From positions 30,073,204-30,137,203 of the forward strand of contig CM031601.1 in the NCBI GenBank assembly GCA_018398815.1: a stretch of DNA of 64,000 bases. The letters are read 5' to 3'. Both the position numbers and the translations under genes were made by a program. Source of the stretch: Conus ventricosus. Its lineage: Eukaryota > Mollusca > Gastropoda > Neogastropoda > Conidae. Positions 56,074-64,000 of the stretch are shown here, one piece after another (position 1 is the stretch's first letter; every line of letters begins with the position of its first letter). The notes below the pieces were generated by a model, which saw only the letters and a list, made by a program, of their open reading frames with translations, did not search any database and was not told the origin of the DNA.

Positions 56074-57625
56074 GTACGTAGTATTCAGAAATATGCTGAC
56101 TGGGTGTATGCATTCATGTCTGTGGGTATGTGTGTCTTGGATTGCTCTGTTGTCTTCAAACGATGTCCCGTGTGTGTTTGGGATGGTGTTCTGTTGTCTT
56201 CAGTAATATCCTATATCCCACAGTTGAATGCCTGAAAGTCAGCGTGAATAGCCTATGTTCAGTTTTTCAAGAAAATTGATTTTTTTTTTTTTTACACCTT
56301 AAATGAAAGAATTGTTTGTGGGATATAGAAAGTCTATAGAGAGCTAGATCATGTCAGTTGTTTTTTCTATAAGACTTCTTTTTCATTTGAGGAGGAGTGT
56401 ATTACAATTGTCTGTACTCGTAGCTCTTAATTTTCTTTTAAAAAAAAGAAAAGAAAAGAAAACCTTTATTGAAAGTGGAATGAGGGCCATCTATATTTTA
56501 CATGCATGTAAGTACGCATGTAGCATTTACAATGTACCTGAGTGGATTATAAATATAAAAAAAGAAGTTTTGAAAATGTTTAATTTAACTTCAACTACTT
56601 TTCTACTTGACATACGTTTGAAAACAAATAACTCAAGCATTTTTCAAGTATACTGATGAACAGCTGAAACACATCTGGTCATTATATGTGAAACATTGCC
56701 TGAATTTTATAGAAAACTAAAAATAGACTGCTGTAACACACTGTGCAACAGTGCCAAAATTTCACTCAAACTGTAAAAAAAAATTTGTTTGTTTTTGTTT
56801 TGCTTGTTTCATCATATATACACCCACAGTGACACTCCTGTGCATCTCAACCCAACTCATGCATACTCAGCCAGACCCAGATCTGTTGTGTCCTGGTCCC
56901 AGAGCTGCAGTGGACAGGGAATTGTAGGGGTCAGTATCAAATAATCATGAGGCAGCCTCCACAGGAAACGCTGCAATGAAAACAAAAACTTAAGTGGACC
57001 AGTCGGGCTTTCAACCATTTAGTCATGTACCAAAATAGTAGTATCTTTCAGCAGTTCAGAAAAGACAGTTGTAGAAAACAACTGGTGTTCCAAATAAAAA
57101 GCATACTGTTCTTAAAGTTTTTTTGTTTTTTTTAATGCACCAAAGAAAATGTTTAGGGTGTCTGTGTCAGTTTTCAACTGTACCTCATGAGGTACAAATA
57201 TTTTCATATGAATGCAGGTAACTGTGCTTGTGAGTTTGTGATTTGTTTTGTTCCTGCGGACAGCTGATATGGTTGCACTATAGTGACTGAAAATTTCACT
57301 TGAAAAAAAAAGGTTTAAAAGGAAGCGGTCTTAAGTCATTAGGTACTGGCAGTTGTTTCTGTTTACTTTCCCACAGGACAGATCATTTCTAATGGTTATT
57401 AAAAGAGATCACGGAAAAAAAAAACCCTATTAGGAGTAAGAACATGAAACTTTCGGAACTGGTTGGAAGTATAATTTATAGGATTAGTTGGGGTGAAAAT
57501 ATCAAACTTCCATCCTTCATCTTTCATCTCCTTGAGCCAGGTGATAAAATCCTCTTTTTTTGTTGTTGTTGTTGTAAATTTGAAGCACGCAGAGCACAAT
57601 GTCTTTGAAACAGTCTGGTCACTTA
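56074..57625. other. Non-coding sequence downstream of exon 5
   Basis: AT-rich, with poly-T at 56281-56293. A segment at 56829-56938 follows a CACCCACAG string but does not match the expected continuation of RNF213, so no exon is called. Confidence 0.5.
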
Positions 57626-57962
57626 CAGACCTACCTACCCTTCCGTAATCGTCCATAATCTTACGGAAATTAACCCCCCACTACGGAGGTACGATTTTCT
57701 GTGCGAAATTACGGAAAAGAAAATTAAAAAACTACGCAAAATCCAGACTCGAAAAATTGTCGACTGCTGGACCTTTCCGAGACCACAGAGTAACTTCCCT
57801 TGACTCAAGCTGAAACCACAGATGGTTCGGAACTTGTGATTGGTCAATGTGGTGCTGTGGGCCAACACGACGCGCCATCACATCTGTGCGCGCCATTCGA
57901 AGCCTTTTGTTCAGCCATTGTAAGACAAAGTTTCAACCGATTTTTTGCCGGTGATTGTGAAA

Positions 57963-58680
57963 ATGGCGGAGAAATCTTCTAAACGTTTGCATGAAACCGA
58001 CGACGAGGGTTCGAAAACCACTGTGCCACAACGGAAGAAGGCGAAGAAGCAAGTGTTCCGAAGTAAATACACGCGGACTTGGCCTTGTCTTTTGCAATCC
58101 GAAAAACATGGACCTGGATTTGTTTACTGCTCGGTGTGCAATTCAGACTTCTCCATCGGACATGGGGGAGCAAATGACTGCAAGCGCCATATCTCGGGGA
58201 AAATGCACAAAGAGACAGCTGCGAGTGCCTCCAGTCAGAAGATCACATCGTTGTTTACGAAATCCAGCGAGAGCAGCCGTCAGACCCACACACGGAAGAT
58301 CACCAACGCAGAAAGACTGTTGTGTGAGCTGATCTGCGAAAACAACTTGTCCCTGAGCTGTGCTGACAAGATAGTGGCGAAAATGAAAAGGATGTTTCCA
58401 GACACGGCAATCTCTGAAGCAGCAGCACCAAGACCTTGGGAACCTTGCCCAGGTCATGATGGGGATCTGCACCATCCCACACAGCAGTGCAGCATGTGAG
58501 TGTGTCTTCAGCTGTGTGAAGAAGAACCTCACTGACCAAAGGTCTACCCTGCACCAGGACACCATTGAGGCACTCCTTGTTCTCAAATCCCGGCCTGCAG
58601 AGAACACAGATCTTGAGCCAGAGGAACTGGACCATCTCAAGAGTGCCTACTCCAAGCAGCAGGCACAATACAAGGCTTAG
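57963..58680 (+). pseudogene. Zinc-finger/hAT-dimerisation protein, catalytic middle deleted
   Basis: ATG at 57963 (an in-frame ATG at 57945 is also possible) starts MAEKSSKRLHETDDEGSKTT with a basic nuclear-localisation-like RKKAKK. A zinc finger follows: VYCSVCNSDFSIGHGGANDC then KRHISGKMHK (C-x2-C...H-x4-H), and a QKITSLF string usual in this group. At about 58430 the frame shifts to a segment reading IPHSSAACECVFSCVKKNLT then DQRSTLHQDTIEALLVLKSR, the hAT C-terminal dimerisation domain, ending at a stop (58678-58680). The DDE-containing centre is gone. Without the frame break it would encode a DNA-binding/dimerising protein that could compete with a transposase. Confidence 0.75.
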
Positions 58681-58683
58681 TGC

Positions 58684-58684
<1 letters not shown>

Positions 58685-58751
<67 letters not shown>

Positions 58752-58790
58752 TTGTTTGTTTTTTTTTTTGTTTTTTTTTTTTTTTGGGGG
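58685..58790. repeat. (CA)n followed by poly-T/poly-G
   Basis: CA dinucleotides at 58685-58749, then T-rich and G runs to 58790, within the 3' part of the hAT element. Confidence 0.95.
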
Positions 58791-59199
58791 GGGTGTACAT
58801 TAGGTTCTTCATCAGTGGTGTCATCTGTGGTGACTGCTGTGTAAGTTACAAACTGTCAAGTATATCACCTTTGAATTGACCTGAAACTCCTGTCCTGAGT
58901 CCGTCATCAGCCATCATCCCAAGGTATTTAATTCTGCTTTGTTGTTTTTGTTCCTTTTTTACTGTTTATATTTTTTGTTAAAATGTTAAAAATGTAGTTG
59001 GAGTTTTGTACACATTATTTGTTCAAAAACGCCGTGTATTACGCGTCCGTGGAATTACTGAAGGAAAATGCAAAATTACTGAAAATCTCTGTGGTTAGTA
59101 CTGATGAGCATAACATGAGGTAGGCAGGTCTGCACTAAAAAAAAAAACAAGAAATGTCCAGATTTGATTTTTTTTTATTGATATCATAGCCTATGGGGG

Positions 59200-62100
59200 C
59201 ATTTTTACAATCCACAAATTTTAAACACCAATGCAAAAAAATAAAAAAAAAAACAGAACAAACTAAAACCACCCATCACACTGTGTACACACGGGTTTTC
59301 ATTGCTTTAACTAAAAACAACAAATTTTTTTTTTTTTTTTTATTGAACAATTTTCATTTTTTGCAAACATACAAAATTTCATACAAGACTATGCATTTTC
59401 TTCATAAGTTTAAATGGGGGGGGAAAAAAAAAAAAAAAAAAAAAAAAAACCCCCTTTTCCCCTTCCCCTATAATATCTGTATTCACATATACACAAATGA
59501 ATGACAGCACTCTCAAATTTTTACCACTTTCCCCTCCCTCCCTCCCATCTCTATTGGGTATAATTTCTCCATTTTTTCAAAAATAAAAAAAACAGGATGA
59601 AAAATCAAACTAATATAGTACAGTTTTACTTTCTCATTCAACATACACTCTGCACACACTGTACATTATGGGCAAATGTGCACACATTTTTATATTTTTG
59701 GGTGGGGTCTGAAACCATGGTAACAAAAAATACCTTATACAAAGAAAAACAAGACTGAAAAAAATTTGGGAACTCGTAATAAAATAATATTTTGAAAGGG
59801 AAAAAAGGCAATAAAGGAATTATTTAAAGATAGGGGGACCGGGTTTCTTCAAACGCTTGCATTACAATTAAACAGCTGAATATTTTCAATATTATTCTTT
59901 TTTTAAAAGTTGAAAAAAAAACCAACAAAGCGGGAGGGACACCGAAGTTTACTTTATAAATAAAATTTTAAAGTAACAAAGAATCAATCCATTCTTATCT
60001 TTTTTGTATCCCCCTTGACCCAAATAAAAAATTCCTTTTTATGTTTATATTATACAAAGTGGCATTTACTTTGAAAAATTTTAAAAAAATCTTTCCAAAA
60101 ATTTTTAACAAAATACACACATCATTGGGGAATGGTTTGTTCTTCTTATCACAAAATTTTCAAATAAAATCAAGTTTTTAACACATAAAAAAGTATCTTT
60201 GATTTTGGAGCCCTCTGTAAAGCCCAGTCGAAACCATCTCTTTGGGACACTTTTGGGTTTTAAACAGGAAAAAATCATTTCCAGTTTAATTTTAAAAAAA
60301 TTATTCCTTTTAGTACACAGATAGCATAGCATTGTTACTTTCAAATATTTTGTTCACATTTATTGCCTTTTTCTGAAAAAAAACCATATTTTCTGACGAC
60401 CCATTCTATCTGTTGTAAAGCAACATTTATTTTCCGCCATAAGAACAACAGCACTGAAAACCTTATACAAAAAAAAATTAGTTCTATTCCTGAAAAACTT
60501 TCAAAAACTCTCTGATACATAAAAATTACCTCCTCATTTTAAATTTGCTTTACAAAAAAAATTGTATTAAACCCCTTCTTGCACAAATAAACTTTTTTAT
60601 TTCTTATAATATTCACTTTGTAAGGGATACTTCACATAAAATCTAACAAGGAAGGGTTTACTTTTCAAAAACAGTTTTTTTATAATGTCTTAAAACACCT
60701 TCCAAAAGGGTTTCTAAACTTTCGCAAACAATATTTACATTTTCGCTCCCAAAAACCCGCACATCTTTGAACTGGGATACAAATTAAAAAACATTTTCCA
60801 ATCACCTTTCGCACAAAAGATCTTCGAACCCAAACATTTTCAGGGAAACAAAAATTTCAACTTAAGCTTTTTTAAGTCACCACACTGTATTCTTTTTCTT
60901 TACACTTTTAATTTTACCCCACTTCCCATTCCATAAAAAGGTATATATTTCCCCTTTTCTAAGATTAAAGAAATCACCGGGGGTCCGGGATTTATCAGGA
61001 AAGGAAAAAATTTTTTTAAAAAAAAAGCTGATAACTGTTATTTTTCCAAAAGGGGGATTTTTTCCCTTTCTTCCATAATTAAAATTCTTTTCCAAATTTA
61101 TCTTTATAATTAACTACAAAACTATCGTTTTGTAAAAAATTGAAACCAAAATTTTAAAAAGTACCTGGTCCCCACAAATTTTTGTCCCTCAATATTGAAT
61201 GCCCATTTTTTCCCCACTCCATCCAATAACGATTTTGTCAAAGTTTATTTTTAAAACCCGGGGAAAGTTAACTTTTTTACACACTACGTTTTCATTAAAT
61301 ATCTTCAGAACCATCAAGGTAATGGTTGTACTCCCAACTGTGACGTAAATTTTTTTTTCCCCTTTTTTTTTGATACCTTTTAAAATTTTCATTTTTACGG
61401 ACAAAAGTGATAAAATTTTTGCACAAATAATAAAAAAGGGGGAAGACAGATCTCCCTGTCTGACCCCCCCTTTTATCAAACCAGGGGGAAACTACCATTT
61501 ACCGAAACACAAGTGGATAATTTTAAAAAGTTTTTACCACTGTACCTATCCGAACCAAAATTTAAAAAAATTTAAAAATTTCAAAAGAAAGGGCCAGGGA
61601 AAAACTTCAAAAACCCCTTTTTAAAATCAAAGAAAATACATTCCCGGGAAAATTTTCTTTTTCACTAAATAAATCATAAAGCAAACGGGGTTTTCCCCCT
61701 AACATTTCCCCTTTTTGAAAACCTTTTTGACACTCATAAAAAAAATTTTGGGGGAACATCTTTTAGCCGTTAGCAATACACCTAGGGAATCTTAAGGGAT
61801 GTTTAAAAGGAATATCGCCAGTTTTGATGAATCCTTTATTTCCCTTTTTTGGAATGCAGGTATGGGAAACCCCGTCTCTGTGTTATAACATTTGTCCTTT
61901 TTCAAAACCCTCATTACAATCGACTAAAATAGCCAATACAAAAAAAAGAAAATAAAAAACTCCCCTGTAAATCCACAACCTGGGCTCTTTCCGTTTTTTT
62001 ATGTTTTTTAATGCTTTAGAGCCTCTTCAAAAATAATTAATCCTCATGCTTTCCCTTTTCTTCATTTATAAAATATAGCATTTGGGCACTCATCCGGGGT

Positions 62101-63280
62101 TTAATTCGCTTTCACTGTAACTTTATAATTCTGTGAAAATTGTCTTACTTCATTAATATTTGTCCTTGATCCGAGATATACCTTGCACAGTTTCAAAAAT
62201 TATATTTTTTCTAAATAGTTTCGGTTTTTTTAAATTACAAAAATACTTTGCACTTTTTCTCCTTTACACCAATCATTTTCCGGGGCGCACAAATTCCTTG
62301 AATTTTTAAATTTTTCCCTTTCTTTAACGATTTTAAAAATTTTTAAATACGAACATCCTCTTTTAAAATTTTTTTCAAAATTTTTTTTTTTTTTTTCCCA
62401 ATCAACCTTGTTCACCCAAAAACCCTTTTTCCCATGTTGGATAAAAATTTTTTAAAAACCCTAATTTTAAGCAAATAATGTTTCAAAAATAACGACTTTT
62501 TTTTGAAAAAAAAAAGTTTTCTTTTGGGATACTTTTATGTTGTCCATTTTTAAACAAGCACCTCATATGTTTTTTAAACTCTAAAAAAAATTTTTTATTT
62601 CCAAAATATACTTTTTCTTTTTTGAACATTTTAAATTTCCAAAAGGGGTATCCCTTTAAATTTACTTTTTTTAAAGCTAAGGGGACAAGAGAATGATCGA
62701 TCTTACCCTCAATATATACATCATTTAAATATGACAAAATTCTCACTAATTAAAAAATAATCTAACGGGGTGTTTTTTTTGATTAAACTTTCTCCCTGTT
62801 ATTTTCTTTTTTTACATTTTTCTAAACACATCAAAATTTATTCTGTCTATACGAAATCTTTTTCCTTTCCTGACATTCACATAAAATAAAAATTACGAAT
62901 AACTAAATCAAAATTTTGAGGCAATTCCCAAACCCCTGTAACAATTACATTTCATTCCCAAATTTTTAAATTGGGCAAAAACCCCACCAAAAAAAAAGGC
63001 CTTCGCCACTGCAGGGCCCTAAATTGACTAAATAAATTTCTTTTTAAGAGCTTCGAATTCAACACACAATATAAAAACCATCGTCTTTTATTCATCGTGC
63101 AGTTGTACTCAAAATTGTTTTTAAAAAATAGCCCACCATTTTTGTTTGGTTTTACACCACTGACCAAACCCCCTAAACCCCCCTTGCCCTTTTATACTCT
63201 CAATGTTTCCCCCAAGTGAGTCTCTTAAGACAAAAAAATTACCTCTGTCTTTCTTTGAAAGCAAAACACCTTCTTTTTGT
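59200..63280 (-). pseudogene. Degraded LINE (endonuclease/RT non-LTR retrotransposon)
   Basis: On the minus strand, upstream to downstream: KIDHSLVPLALKKVNLKGYP (about 62643-62701), matching the 'SDHS-L' end of the apurinic-like endonuclease and the following linker; then MIKGGVRQGDLSSPFFIICA at 61479, the RQGDPLSP block of LINE RTs (RQGD at 61450-61461); then VLKINFDKIVIGW downstream, and a Lys-rich C-terminal tail. The F/Y-x-D-D box falls near 61320 in damaged sequence. These features suggest an L1/Tx1-like clade. The whole segment is full of lengthened A, T, C and G runs that destroy frames, so real decay and base-calling artefact cannot be separated. Confidence 0.7.
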
Positions 63281-63950
63281 AAGTCTTAACCCATTGCAAT
63301 TGAATGAGGAAATTCTAAATGCTTTATTCGATGCCATTGTGCTGAATAAGGAGGCAAATAGAGTGTAAGAAAGCATGATAATAGGTCGAAAAAAATGAGA
63401 TCATATGAAACCGTAGAATGAGTGTCAGCCCATTGCTCAAATTCAAAATCAAAGCCAGCCAAAAGTACCACATGTACAAACTTTGCAGACACTGACAGAC
63501 CATCAAAGTATGTTGCTCAACGTTGCAGTCACGCAGTTCTGACTGCTGCATAAGTCGCTTGAGTCAAATTCTTCAAAATCGTGGGACGGAAAACAGAAGT
63601 AACAAATTGTTCGCGCGCAGCCAACCAGCCGGGTCTGTTAATGTTAGGCCTAGCGGTCTGGTACTGAAACCCTAGAGTGTCTGGAGATAAGGGCCCCAAG
63701 GCGCTTGTACTGAAAGCGTGGAGAATAGCGAACTACACACTGCTTTGGTGTCTGTATCGCGCCAAAAGCTGACCAATGTTTACACAACGCTGCACACAGG
63801 GAGGCGAGTGTACACCGAGAACAGCGGGATTGTCTTTGTCCACAACACACTGTGAGCGCTTTTCTGCGAAGGTTATTCTTACACATACACGAATTCTTAC
63901 ACATACACGAAAGCACGCACGTACGCGTGCGCACGGGCGCGCGCGCACAT

Positions 63951-63984
<34 letters not shown>

Positions 63985-64000
63985 CATGCGCACACGCATG
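63281..64000. other. Gene-free end with (CA)n
   Basis: Ordinary composition returns at about 63280. No gene recognised. Alternating GC and (CA)n at about 63930-63983. Confidence 0.6.

Larger units (their letters stand above)
57626..59132 (+). mobile_element. hAT-like transposon, internally deleted
   Basis: Ends CAGACCTACCTACC (57626-57639) and, reversed, CAGACCTGCCTACC (59119-59132) form a 14-bp TIR with one mismatch and the CAG start usual in hAT elements. The flanks CACTTA and CACTAA are similar but not identical, so the target duplication is uncertain. The inside retains both termini of a hAT transposase-like gene without its catalytic middle. 1.5 kb is about half the normal length. Confidence 0.75.

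Noticed and set aside
56829..56938. Possible sixth RNF213-like exon after CACCCACAG
   Set aside because: The reading does not match the family's expected continuation, and no good donor follows.
57399..57656. 85-codon minus-strand frame
   Set aside because: Overlaps the TIR of the hAT element and has no recognisable motif.
1..64000. CRISPR arrays, bacterial operons, ribosome binding sites, rho-independent terminators
   Set aside because: Nothing in the window is prokaryotic; the spaced repeats seen are minisatellites or transposon subterminal repeats.

Overview
This window is eukaryotic, intron-rich and extremely repeat-dense. It has no operons, many (CA/GT)n, (GA)n and poly-G/poly-C tracts, one 100-N scaffold gap (28901-29000), and consensus GT..AG splice sites around the recognisable host exons. 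The repeat types (Gmr1-order Ty3/gypsy, DIRS, tRNA-derived SINE, TATDN2-like ORF in a gypsy element) and the exons of an RNF213-like gene suggest a marine invertebrate, most likely a mollusc (gastropod). The species assignment is inference only.

Host genes. On the + strand, five exons of an RNF213/mysterin-like AAA+ E3 ubiquitin ligase are visible (39744-39942, 51188-51689, 53235-53378, 55288-55387, 55897-56073). Reading phase carries across each junction, and the first intron is about 11 kb and full of transposons. The second exon carries an in-frame 69-bp tandem array beside its P-loop-like motif, and the fifth has a frame break. On the - strand inside that intron, 47838-48230 is a THAP-domain-like first exon with a clean splice donor.

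Region by region. 1-9.9 kb: microsatellites, a diverged duplicated unit with interferon-response-like GAAACCGAAA motifs and a splice donor at each end, a 140-bp tandem repeat with hairpins, and a LINE 3' fragment. 9.9-11.4 kb: a dead Tc1 (DD34E) transposon. 12.5-13.6 kb: a large palindromic element flanked by a 12-bp direct repeat and carrying a hammerhead-ribozyme-like core in each arm. 15.4-25.8 kb: a complete but frameshifted Ty3/gypsy LTR element on the - strand (element A). It has a tRNA-Leu primer site, a helix-hairpin-helix motif at the start of Gag, an ordinary PR-RT-RH-IN order, then a PHD finger and a TATDN2-like TatD nuclease domain before the 3' LTR. 25.8-30.4 kb: GC-rich sequence with short tandem repeats, the gap, and an acidic ORF remnant. 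30.4-39.0 kb: a second LTR element (element B, - strand) with TSD CACAG and Gmr1-type order (integrase before RT); its integrase core is deleted and a hAT-like MITE sits inside it. 39.3-51 kb: SINE, first RNF213-like exon, 5'-truncated DIRS-like element with tyrosine recombinase, 55-bp satellite, second copy of the hAT-like MITE, tRNA-like sequence, THAP exon, and a TTAA-flanked piggyBac-like element. 51-56 kb: remaining RNF213-like exons. 57.6-59.1 kb: an internally deleted hAT element with a zinc finger and dimerisation domain. 59.2-63.3 kb: a badly decayed or badly assembled LINE.

The strongest candidate for something new is element A: an LTR retrotransposon that appears to carry a PHD finger and a captured TATDN2-type metal-dependent nuclease downstream of its integrase.
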